NCBI GenBank assembly: GCA_040386975.1
Contig: JAZKEO010000007.1
Location: 124,001 to 188,000 of the forward strand
DNA: 64,000 nucleotides
Reading direction: 5' to 3'
Source: M2408 sp040386975
GTDB taxonomy: Bacteria; Bacteroidota; Bacteroidia; Flavobacteriales_D; Crocinitomicaceae
This document shows positions 35,741 through 43,433 of the stretch, piece by piece (the first letter of the stretch is position 1; every line of letters starts with the position of its first letter). The notes under the pieces were generated by a model. That model had not been told where the DNA came from, searched no databases, and was given only the letters and a program-made list of their open reading frames with translations. A program made the translations under genes and the position numbers.

Positions 35741-36754
35741 ATGCCTAAAAAAATACTTTTCATAGCGAATTACAGAGCTAAAGTTGGCGGAATAAGCGGA
35801 CAAGTGGATATTTTGCTTTCTCATTTAGATAAAAACCTCTTTGAAACAACTTTATTAAACACAAAAATGTCTCCTTTTAAACGTTTTTTATTGTTTTTTA
35901 CTGCAAGTTTTAAAATTCTAAAATATGATATTATTCACATTCACGCTTGTTCACATTTAGGAGGTTTTTTTCCAGCTATTTTTGGTGTTTTTTTAGGGAA
36001 ACTATTCAGAAAAAAGATAGTTTTAACTTATCACGGTGGTGATGCTGAAGCTTTTTTTCATAAATATCCACGCTTGGTCTTTTTCACATTAAAAAGAGCA
36101 GATAAATTGATTGTTTTATCTGATTTTTTAGCTCAAATTTTCAAAAAATATAAATTGGAAGTTACAATTATTCCAAATATTCGCTTGCAAGAAAGTACCA
36201 TTTCAAGGAACAAAAGCGAAATTAAGCCAAATTTCGTTTCATTGAGAGCGTTGGAATCGCTGTATAACATTGATTTTATTTTAGATGCTTTTAAAGAAGT
36301 TAAATCAAAATATCCTAATGCAAAATTGACACTTGTTGGAAGTGGTTCTCAAAAAGATTTTCTTATTGAAAAGTGTAAAACGGAACATATTGAATCAGTT
36401 GAATTTGTCGGAAGAGTTCCAAACGATGAGGTTTTGAACTATTTGAATCAAGCAGATATTTTGCTTTCAGCACCAAAAATTGATAATATGCCGATTTCAG
36501 TTTTGGAAGCTTTTGAAACCGAAGTATTGGTAATCTCTTCAAATGTAGGTGGAATTCCATACATGATTTCACATCAAGAAAACGGGTTACTATTTGAAAG
36601 TGGAAATCAAATTGATTTGGCTGAAAAAATGATTTTTGCTTTGGAAAATCAAACCCAGTCTTTGGAGATGATACAAAAAGCAAAACAAACCTTGAATCGC
36701 TATGCTTGGGAGGAAAATGAGGCTAAATTCAATTCAATTTATAATTCTTTGTAA
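35741..36754 (+). CDS. Glycosyltransferase family 4
   Basis: A 337-residue GT-B enzyme: LFIANYRAKVGGISGQVDILL at the N-terminus, HACSHLGGFFPAIFGV, LTYHGGDAEAFF, and LTLVGSGSQKDFLIEKC followed by VEFVGRVPNDEVLNYLNQADILLSAPKIDNMPISVLEAFE in the donor domain. It is the last glycosyltransferase of the locus, followed after 3 bp by the CapK-like gene. Confidence 0.93.
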   Translation: MPKKILFIANYRAKVGGISGQVDILLSHLDKNLFETTLLNTKMSPFKRFLLFFTASFKILKYDIIHIHACSHLGGFFPAIFGVFLGKLFRKKIVLTYHGGDAEAFFHKYPRLVFFTLKRADKLIVLSDFLAQIFKKYKLEVTIIPNIRLQESTISRNKSEIKPNFVSLRALESLYNIDFILDAFKEVKSKYPNAKLTLVGSGSQKDFLIEKCKTEHIESVEFVGRVPNDEVLNYLNQADILLSAPKIDNMPISVLEAFETEVLVISSNVGGIPYMISHQENGLLFESGNQIDLAEKMIFALENQTQSLEMIQKAKQTLNRYAWEENEAKFNSIYNSL

Positions 36755-36757
36755 AAG

Positions 36758-38092
36758 ATGACGCTCAGAAATTTAATTTCCAGAAAATTGATTTTACCGC
36801 TAAGTGATTTGATTTTAAAAAGATCGATTTCTAAGAAACTTCATTTTTTAGAGAAAAGTCAGTTTTGGACGCTCGAACAATTAGAGAATTTCCAAAACGA
36901 ACGTTTGAGAATTTTGATTGAACATGTTTACAAAAATGTTCCTTATTATACGAATTTATTTCAGAAATTGAATTTAACACCAAATGATATTCAATGTAAA
37001 GCTGATTTGGTAAAATTGCCCATCATGACCAAAGAGGAATTTAAGAAAAACTTTCCTGAAAACATGGCTGAAAAGAACTTGCAAAAAGGTACTTTTATTC
37101 GTTCTGCTTCAAGTGGTTCGACGGGTGAACCACTTCAATATTATTTATCCAAAGAAGCTTATAGCATGAACATTGCTTGTGGTTTACGAGCTTGGTCTTG
37201 GATGGGATATATCTTGGGAGATAAATACATCAAGATTAGTCAGAATCAGCGTAAGACAAAAGAAAAGAAACTTCAAGATATCGTGATGAATAATTCCTAC
37301 GTCTATATGAAAAATATTGATGAGGAAAGTTTGCTCCAAACGATTGCTGAAATTCAAAAAATCAAACCCAAAGTCTTACGTTGCTATCCCGATCCACTCG
37401 AAATGTTGGCGGATATTATTTTGGAAAAAAACATTCAAATTAAATTACTCGCTGTGGCTTCAACAGGAAGTAACCTTCATCCACATGCGCGAGTGAAAAT
37501 TGAGAAAGCGTTTCAATGCAAGGTTTATGACGGATATAGTTGCGAAGGAAGTGCTCCTTTTTTTCAATGTGAAAATCATGATTCATATCACGCTTCTATG
37601 GAATATGGAATTTCTGAATTTGTTGAAGTGGAACAGCAAGAAAAAGGAATTTTTGAAGGAAGGCACATTGCTACAAATTTGTGGAATTTTGCCACTCCTT
37701 TTATTCGCTATGATTCACAAGACATTTTAGAATGGGAAGAAAATAAATCCTGTTCGTGTGGTAGAGATAGTTTAACAGTTAAACGGATTATTGGTCGCGA
37801 TAATGATGTTTTGATTACTCCAAACGGGAAAAAATTAATTGTTCAAATCTTTGTGATTTATTTTTCGAAAATCACTCCTATCAAACAGTTTCAAATTCAA
37901 CATGTTGCTGAAGATGAAATCAACATGCTTTTTGTCGTTGATGAAAATTTTACAGATGAATTGAAACAAGAAATTCTAACTTATTGGACAAATTTGATTG
38001 CTGATGCTGATTTGAAAATTGAAATTGTTCTTGTTGATTCAATCCAAAGTTCTCCGCGTGGAAAAAGACGATTTGTTTTAAAAACATTTTAA
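36758..38092 (+). CDS. CapK / phenylacetate-CoA ligase family protein
   Basis: A 444-residue adenylate-forming enzyme. The AMP-binding P-loop is IRSASSGSTGEPLQYY around residues 114-129. YDGYSCEGSAPFFQC and TPFIRYDSQDILEW lie in the core. A zinc-finger-like CSCGRDSLTVKRIIGRDNDVLITPNGK precedes the C-terminal lid. CapK proteins occur in capsule loci and probably activate a carboxylic or amino acid that ends up on the glycan. Next to it are a DUF354 protein, an acyltransferase and a deacetylase, together a plausible decoration module; that is inference. Confidence 0.88.
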   Translation: MTLRNLISRKLILPLSDLILKRSISKKLHFLEKSQFWTLEQLENFQNERLRILIEHVYKNVPYYTNLFQKLNLTPNDIQCKADLVKLPIMTKEEFKKNFPENMAEKNLQKGTFIRSASSGSTGEPLQYYLSKEAYSMNIACGLRAWSWMGYILGDKYIKISQNQRKTKEKKLQDIVMNNSYVYMKNIDEESLLQTIAEIQKIKPKVLRCYPDPLEMLADIILEKNIQIKLLAVASTGSNLHPHARVKIEKAFQCKVYDGYSCEGSAPFFQCENHDSYHASMEYGISEFVEVEQQEKGIFEGRHIATNLWNFATPFIRYDSQDILEWEENKSCSCGRDSLTVKRIIGRDNDVLITPNGKKLIVQIFVIYFSKITPIKQFQIQHVAEDEINMLFVVDENFTDELKQEILTYWTNLIADADLKIEIVLVDSIQSSPRGKRRFVLKTF

Positions 38093-38101
38093 TCTAGCTG
38101 A

Positions 38102-39151
38102 ATGAAAACCATCGTCTTTGAATTAAATCACCCTAAACATTATTTGCAGTACAAATTTGTTGCGCACTATTTAAAGCGAGAATTTGGCTATAAGGTTTTA
38201 TTTGTTCTCAAGAAGAAAGATGTGTTGATTTCCTTGTTGGAAAACGATAAACAAGATTTTTTTCTCATTCAAACAAACTCAAAATCTCTTGTTTCAAAAT
38301 TGTTTTCGTTTTATTCCTATTTAAGAAAATATAATACTTTTTTAAGAGAAAATGAAGTTGACCTAATCGTAAGTAAGGCATCACCTTATGCAGCTATTTT
38401 AAGTAAAATCAGTAAAGTTAAATCAATTATTACTCCCGATTCGGAAGTTGTAGCTTTGACTAATAAATTTGTAGCTCCATTGTCGAATTTAATAATTACT
38501 CCAAAGGTTTTCGCTCGAAATTTTGGTGAAAAGCAAATCAAAATTGCTGGACTTTTTGAAGAACAATACCTTTCTCCAAATTATTTTCAAGCAGATAAAA
38601 AAGTGTTATTAGAAAATGGCTTTAATCCAGATGAAAAATATGTTTTACTTCGCTTTGTTGCTTGGGCAGCAAATCACGATATTGGTAAAGCTGGATTTTC
38701 TTTAAGTGAAAAAAATGAACTCGTTGAAGAATTAAGTAAAACGGGCAAAGTGTATATTTCTTCTGAAAGTGAATTGCCAGAGAACTTAAAAGCTTATCAG
38801 TTGAAAATAAATCCAAGTTTGATGCATCAAGTACTTCATTTTGCTAATTTATATGTGGGTGATTCTCAAACTATGGCAACAGAAGCAGCTCTCTTGGGAA
38901 CACCTTCGATTCGTTGCAATTCCTTTGTTGGAGAAAAGGACATGAACAATTTTATTTTTTTAGAAAAAGAAAAGGAACTTTTGTTTAACTTTATGCATGC
39001 TAAAGAAGCTATTTCTAAAGCCAAAGAATTATTTTTAAATGCTGAAAATAAAGAAAATTGGCTCAAAAAAAGAACTTCTTATTTTGCAGAACATACAGAT
39101 ATAAATATTGAAATTTCAAACATTATTCACTCGTTTTTGAAACACGCCTAA
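38102..39151 (+). CDS. DUF354 domain protein (GT-B-like)
   Basis: 349 residues. The N-terminal half is typical of DUF354 (VFELNHPKHYLQYKFVAHYLKREFGYKVLFVLKKKDVL, then VSKASPYAAILSKI). The C-terminal half has VLLRFVAWAANHDIGKAG and LHFANLYVGDSQTMATEAALLGTPSIR, which resembles the UDP-binding domain of MurG/WecB-type proteins. The reaction is unknown. It occurs in many archaeal and bacterial polysaccharide loci. It shares one base with the acyltransferase gene. Confidence 0.85.
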   Translation: MKTIVFELNHPKHYLQYKFVAHYLKREFGYKVLFVLKKKDVLISLLENDKQDFFLIQTNSKSLVSKLFSFYSYLRKYNTFLRENEVDLIVSKASPYAAILSKISKVKSIITPDSEVVALTNKFVAPLSNLIITPKVFARNFGEKQIKIAGLFEEQYLSPNYFQADKKVLLENGFNPDEKYVLLRFVAWAANHDIGKAGFSLSEKNELVEELSKTGKVYISSESELPENLKAYQLKINPSLMHQVLHFANLYVGDSQTMATEAALLGTPSIRCNSFVGEKDMNNFIFLEKEKELLFNFMHAKEAISKAKELFLNAENKENWLKKRTSYFAEHTDINIEISNIIHSFLKHA

Positions 39152-39633
39152 TGTCAATTGTTGAAAACCGTTCGTTTTTGTCCATTATTAAAGGAATTTA
39201 CATTCGTATTTTATCTTTTTTGGCCTATGTTTCTTTCCCTTACCAAGTAACGAATACACTTCACCGTATGCGTGGAGTGAAAGTTGGAAAAAAAGCTCAC
39301 ATTGCACGTTATGTATTTTTGGACGACAGAAATCCAGAATTAATTACAATCGAGGAAGGCGTTGCAATCACAACGGGAGTCATGATTTTGACTCATCAAC
39401 GTGATTTAGACTTTTACAAAAGAGGAATGTATGTCATGGATTGTCCTTTCAAAGAAGGAAAAGTATTGATAAAAAAAGGTGCTCACATTGGGATTGGTTC
39501 AATTATTCTACCTGGAGTTACAATTGGTGAAGGTGCAGTTATTGGTGCTGGATCTGTTGTGGTAAATGACATTCCAGAATATTCACTTGCTTTGGGAGTT
39601 CCTGCAAAAGTGCTGAAAAATTTTCAAGATTAA
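39151..39633 (+). CDS. Left-handed beta-helix (hexapeptide) acyltransferase
   Basis: 160 residues, LbH type. Hexapeptide turns are visible in MRGVKVGKKAHIARYVFLDD, VLIKKGAHIGIGSIILPGVTIGEGAVIGAGSVVVNDIPEYSLALGVPAKVLKNF. The His in ILTHQRDLD is the expected catalytic base. It is WcaF/NodL/maltose-acetyltransferase-like and probably O-acetylates the polysaccharide or a precursor. The deacetylase gene follows directly. Confidence 0.92.
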   Translation: MSIVENRSFLSIIKGIYIRILSFLAYVSFPYQVTNTLHRMRGVKVGKKAHIARYVFLDDRNPELITIEEGVAITTGVMILTHQRDLDFYKRGMYVMDCPFKEGKVLIKKGAHIGIGSIILPGVTIGEGAVIGAGSVVVNDIPEYSLALGVPAKVLKNFQD

Positions 39634-40386
39634 ATGGATTTCACAGTCGAAAAGTATAAAAAGCTACTAAAAACACTTCAAGATTTAACTTACACTTTTC
39701 AAAGTTTTGAAGAGTTTATCCAAAATCCCCAAGAAAAAAGCATTGTTTTACGTCACGACGTAGATTTATTACCCAAAAACTCCTTGCTTTTTGCTAAAAT
39801 TCAAGCTGAATTAGGTATAAAAGGTGTTTATTATTTTCGTGCTGTTCCAGAATCGTGGGACGAAAAAATCATTATAGAAATTGCTTCATTGGGACATGAA
39901 ATTGGTTATCATTACGAAAATTTGACAACTTGTAAAGGCGATGTTTCTATGGCAATCAAAGATTTTGAGCAAAATTTAAGTCGTTTGAGAAAATTAGTTC
40001 CCGTTTCAACGATTTGTATGCACGGAAGTCCTTTATCGAAATTCGATTCCAAAGATTTGTGGAAAACAAAAAAATACCAAGATTTTGATTTGATTGGCGA
40101 ACCCTATTTCTATGTCGATTTCTCAAAAGTTTTATACTTAACGGATACTGGAAGACGGTGGAATGGAGAAAAAGTGAGTGTGCGCGATAAAGTAAATTCG
40201 ACCACAAACTTAAATCTCAAATCAACAGAAGATGTCATTCGTTATTTTGAAAATGGGACTGATTTCAAGCAAATTATGTTCACTTTTCATCCACAACGTT
40301 GGAATGATAATCCCTATCTTTGGACAAAAGAGTTCCTATTCCAAAGCATTAAAAATCAAATCAAACGATTTTTTTTCGTAAAGTAA
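39634..40386 (+). CDS. Polysaccharide deacetylase-like (NodB-fold) protein
   Basis: 250 residues. The metal-binding aspartates sit in RHDVD (40-44), and HEIGYHYE (88-95) matches the H-x3-H motif of the NodB carbohydrate esterase fold. CMHGSPLS is a third active-site strand. There is no signal peptide, so it is intracellular and may act on a nucleotide- or lipid-linked sugar rather than the exported chain. It is the last gene of the rightward locus. It lies next to the acyltransferase with no gap, giving an acylation/deacylation pair. Confidence 0.85.
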   Translation: MDFTVEKYKKLLKTLQDLTYTFQSFEEFIQNPQEKSIVLRHDVDLLPKNSLLFAKIQAELGIKGVYYFRAVPESWDEKIIIEIASLGHEIGYHYENLTTCKGDVSMAIKDFEQNLSRLRKLVPVSTICMHGSPLSKFDSKDLWKTKKYQDFDLIGEPYFYVDFSKVLYLTDTGRRWNGEKVSVRDKVNSTTNLNLKSTEDVIRYFENGTDFKQIMFTFHPQRWNDNPYLWTKEFLFQSIKNQIKRFFFVK

Positions 40387-40515
40387 CTTGATTCCCTTAG
40401 AAGTTTAAAGGATTTCCAAATCGAGGCTTTTTAAAAATTTTGCTTTTGAGTTTACTTTGGTAAATGATAAAGTTAAATTTTTGAAGTAACGATGAGTTGG
40501 GGATTTTGTATACTT

Positions 40516-40797
40516 CTAAGAGTATTTCTCTAATTTTTCGTCAATTCTTAAATCACGATTCGCTCCGTGAATTTTCACGTTTATAATCACATCCGAACAA
40601 TGTTTTAGACTTTCTGTTCTAATACTCTCAATCAAAGAATACACTTTTTGAGCTTCTCCTTCAACGACTGTTTCAAATGGACAAACCAAGTGAACCAAAC
40701 CACTTTTTTGTATTAATTGTATCGCAGAATCGATGATTTTGTATTTTTCTTCGTCATTGCCAAAAGGTAAAAGTTGTATTGCAGCGTTTATTTGCAT
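40516..40797 (-). CDS. Thiamine-binding protein (UPF0045/MTH1187-like)
   Basis: A 93-residue single-domain ferredoxin-like protein with INAAIQLLPFGNDEEKYKIIDSAIQLIQKSG at the start and HLVCPFETVVEGEAQKVYSLI in the middle, as in the YkoF/MTH1187 family. These bind thiamine or related metabolites. It lies one base downstream of the toxin gene and could be cotranscribed with the toxin-antitoxin pair. It is convergent with the polysaccharide locus. Confidence 0.85.
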   Translation of the reverse strand: MQINAAIQLLPFGNDEEKYKIIDSAIQLIQKSGLVHLVCPFETVVEGEAQKVYSLIESIRTESLKHCSDVIINVKIHGANRDLRIDEKLEKYS

Positions 40798-40798
40798 C

Positions 40799-41098
40799 TT
40801 ATTTTTTTGATTTCTTGATTAAATTTTTTTTATTCATTCGATTATTCCAAACCCTAACAATTTGAATTAAATTATTAGAGGTCGTATAATAAATGCTTAC
40901 TTGAGGAATTACAAGAATGTAGCGTATATTCTTGTAATCAGATTTAGGAAATGAATTAGGATTTTTTTTAATTAGATCCAAACAATTTTCCATTGTTAAA
41001 ATAAAAGAAAGGATTTCTTTTTCTGTAAATTCATTTTCGAGATAGTGAATGCAGTTGTCATAGTCATCTAAAGCAATTTCTGTCCATTCTAATTTCAT
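40799..41098 (-). CDS. ParE/RelE-superfamily toxin
   Basis: 99 residues of the type II toxin fold: LEWTEIALDDYDNCIHYLENEFTEKEILSFI at the start, PNSFPKSDYKNIRYILVIPQVSIYYTTSNNLIQIVRVWNNRMNKK at the end. The second half (YILV-IYY-I-IVRVW-NRMN) is characteristic of ParE-like toxins, which act on gyrase or, in RelE relatives, mRNA. The target cannot be chosen from sequence. Its ATG overlaps the antitoxin stop (ATGA). It is related to the toxin at 53750-54037. Confidence 0.87.
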   Translation of the reverse strand: MKLEWTEIALDDYDNCIHYLENEFTEKEILSFILTMENCLDLIKKNPNSFPKSDYKNIRYILVIPQVSIYYTTSNNLIQIVRVWNNRMNKKNLIKKSKK

Positions 41099-41325
41099 TT
41101 GAAATATTTTGGATGACGATTTTTTAGCTCTGACATCACATTCTCATTAGAAATTATTTTTCCTTCTTCTATTTGTTTTAAACCTTCATCAATTGCTTTT
41201 TTTTGTTTTGAAGTAAGTGTAATAACTTCATATACTTTTTCATCAATAGTTACAAAATCAAGACTTTGAATAAAATTCAGGAAAGCTATTGCTTTGTTTT
41301 CTTTTATATCAAGTGTTATTCTCAT
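41095..41325 (-). CDS. Antitoxin of the ParE/RelE-type pair
   Basis: 76 residues. A short N-terminal beta/helix part (MRITLDIKENKAIAFLNFIQSLDFV) is followed by a charged helix (LTSKQKKAIDEGLKQIEEGKIISNENVMSELKNRHPKYF). Antitoxins of this two-part design precede ParE/RelE toxins in many Bacteroidota. The toxin gene overlaps by 4 bases. The promoter on the reverse strand is one of the best in the window. The second antitoxin at 53505-53753 has the same architecture and a matching C-terminal motif. Confidence 0.87.
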   Translation of the reverse strand: MRITLDIKENKAIAFLNFIQSLDFVTIDEKVYEVITLTSKQKKAIDEGLKQIEEGKIISNENVMSELKNRHPKYFK

Positions 41326-41347
41326 TTCTGCTAATCTAATTTTCTAA

Positions 41348-41377
41348 CAAATTTAGTTTAAAATAACTTATTTTCAA
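41348..41377 (-). promoter_or_regulatory. Promoter of the toxin-antitoxin operon at 41 kb
   Basis: The reverse strand has TTG (41377-41375), exactly 19 bases and TAAATTTG (41355-41348), a full match to TTG-N19-TAnnTTTG. It lies 22 bases before the antitoxin ATG. Confidence 0.75.
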
Positions 41378-41384
41378 AATGATT

Positions 41385-42932
41385 TTAATTTTTAGCTTTC
41401 AAAACTACAAAAGGAATTAACATTTCTTCTAAGGAAATTCCACCGTGTTGAAAAGTATCTCCATAATAATTTACAAAATGGTTGTAGTTATTTGGGTAAA
41501 CGAAAAATCCATTTTCTTTCGTAAAAACAAACTCGCTTGAAAGACTTAATTTTGGCAAAAAAGCATCTTGTGGGTTTTTAACCGTGAAAACTTCCTTTGC
41601 GTTGTAACTTAAATTCCGACCAGCTTTGTAACGAAGATTCGTGTTTGTATTTCTGTCTCCAACAATTTTTATTGGGTTTGTTACTTTAATTGTTCCGTGA
41701 TCGGTGGTAACAAAAACCTTGATTTTTGCTTCAGAAATCTTTTTGAAAATATCGTGTAGAGGCGAATGTTCAAACCACGAAACGGTAATTGAACGATAGG
41801 CTGGTTCATCGTCAGCTAATTCGCGAATCACCTCCATTTCTGTTCGTGCATGTGAAAGCATATCAACAAAATTGTACACAATTACGTTCATATCATTTTC
41901 AAGCAATTCGTTGAAATTGTCAACTAATTTTTTCCCTGCATCGTGATTGGTGATTTTGTTGTATGACCATTTCCCTTTCTTTCCTAAACGAGTTAAATTT
42001 GCTTCTAAAAACTCTTTTTCATGCATGTTTTTTCCACCTTCTTGGTCTTCGTTGAGCCATAGTTTCGGAAATTTTTTCTCAATTTCTGAAGGCATCAAAC
42101 CTGCGAACAATGCATTTCGTGCATAATGCGTCGCTGTTGGTAAAATACTTGAAATAATTTCCTCTTCTTCCACCGTAAAATATTGCGAAATTATTGGTTC
42201 CAACATTTTCCATTGGTCGTAACGTAAATTATCAATGACAATCAAAAATGCTTTTTCTTTCCCAATTGTTGATGCTATTTTATCTTTAATTAAAGTATGA
42301 ATCATTTGCGGGGCATCATCGTCACCATTCACCCAATCCAAGTAATTTTTCTCAATGAATTTTGAAAATAAAGCATTTGCTTCTTTTTTCTGCATCATCA
42401 AAATTTCTTTCATTCCTTGATCTTCGATTTTGTCAAGTTCCAATTCCCAATAAACCAATTTTTTGTACAAATCCATCCATTCTTGAATGTCTAATCTTCC
42501 GCCCATTTGCATTCCTAATTGACGAAATTCTTGCTGATAATTGGAGTTTGTTTTTTGAGAAATCAATTTTTTGTGATCCAAATTCTTTTTAATGCACAGC
42601 AAAATTTGATTCGGATTTACGGGCTTTATCAAATAATCAGCGATTTTTCCACCAATTGCTTCCTCCATAATGGATTCTTCTTCACTTTTAGTAATCATCA
42701 CAACAGGAACGTAAGGTTTTTCCTCTTTAATTTTTGTTAAAGCTTCCAATCCTGAAATCCCGGGCATATTTTCATCTAAAAAAATGATGTCAAAATTCTC
42801 TTCGCTACTTTTATCAATTGCCTCATCGCCATTGTTAACGGTTGTAACATGATAACCTTTTGATTCAAGGAATAAAATATGTGGTTTTAATAAGTCAATT
42901 TCGTCGTCAGCCCAAAGAATTTTCGCTTGCAT
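41385..42932 (-). CDS. porX: PorX-type response regulator / PglZ (alkaline-phosphatase-like) protein
   Basis: 515 residues. The receiver domain (1-120) has the acidic pair near Asp9/Asp10, phospho-acceptor Asp53 in DIIFLDENMPG, and ITKSEEE with the conserved Lys. A helical linker leads to a PglZ domain (about 190-510), with AFLIVIDNLRYDQWKMLEPI, LPTATHYARNALFAGLMPSEI, FVTTDHGTIKV and TFQHGGISLEEMLIP. The Asp and His residues form an alkaline-phosphatase-type metal site. PorX with the PorY kinase controls type IX secretion genes in Porphyromonas, and the domain has been linked to oligonucleotide hydrolysis. It fits the sorting-domain proteins in this window. Confidence 0.93.
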   Translation of the reverse strand: MQAKILWADDEIDLLKPHILFLESKGYHVTTVNNGDEAIDKSSEENFDIIFLDENMPGISGLEALTKIKEEKPYVPVVMITKSEEESIMEEAIGGKIADYLIKPVNPNQILLCIKKNLDHKKLISQKTNSNYQQEFRQLGMQMGGRLDIQEWMDLYKKLVYWELELDKIEDQGMKEILMMQKKEANALFSKFIEKNYLDWVNGDDDAPQMIHTLIKDKIASTIGKEKAFLIVIDNLRYDQWKMLEPIISQYFTVEEEEIISSILPTATHYARNALFAGLMPSEIEKKFPKLWLNEDQEGGKNMHEKEFLEANLTRLGKKGKWSYNKITNHDAGKKLVDNFNELLENDMNVIVYNFVDMLSHARTEMEVIRELADDEPAYRSITVSWFEHSPLHDIFKKISEAKIKVFVTTDHGTIKVTNPIKIVGDRNTNTNLRYKAGRNLSYNAKEVFTVKNPQDAFLPKLSLSSEFVFTKENGFFVYPNNYNHFVNYYGDTFQHGGISLEEMLIPFVVLKAKN

Positions 42933-43055
42933 ATCTGTGTTTTTATGGTGTGGTCTTGTGTTTAATCTTGTTTTACGTAAAAGTATCTAATTTATTTTGT
43001 TTTAAGACAAATAAACTGTTAAGTTTGTCTAAAATTGAATCATATATTTTGGCTT

Positions 43056-43397
43056 ATGCTTACAAAAAAACAAATTATTTCAAAAAAAGATTTTGCTAAA
43101 AGATTGACAATTTACGCCTTATTTTGTTTTTTAGCAATAGCAGTTTCTTTGGCGATTGGCATTTTTGGCTACCGTTATTTTGGAGGTTTATCTTGGGTAG
43201 ATAGTTTTTACAATGCTTCTATGATTTTAACTGGAATGGGACCAGTAAATAGACTTCAAACGGTTGAAGCGAAATTATTCTCCTCTTTTTATGCTCTGTT
43301 TAGCGGAATTGCTTTTTTAACGACAGTTGCAATTTTTGTTTCACCAATCGCTCATCGTATTATGAGTTTACTTCACGTAAAAGATATTGAAGATTAA
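43056..43397 (+). CDS. Two-helix membrane protein resembling a potassium-channel pore module
   Basis: 113 residues from ATG 43056 (a start seven codons earlier is possible). A helix at about 18-40 (FLAIAVSLAIGIFGYRYFG) is followed by a re-entrant-like segment WVDSFYNASMILTGMGPVN, then a second helix (LFSSFYALFSGIAFLTTVAIFVSPIAHRIM). This matches the two-helix channel layout, but the selectivity filter TVGYG is replaced by TGMGP. Function is unknown; it is divergent from porX. Confidence 0.65.
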   Translation: MLTKKQIISKKDFAKRLTIYALFCFLAIAVSLAIGIFGYRYFGGLSWVDSFYNASMILTGMGPVNRLQTVEAKLFSSFYALFSGIAFLTTVAIFVSPIAHRIMSLLHVKDIED

Positions 43398-43433
43398 TAT
43401 TTAAATAGTTTTTTAAGATTTTATAAACAAATC

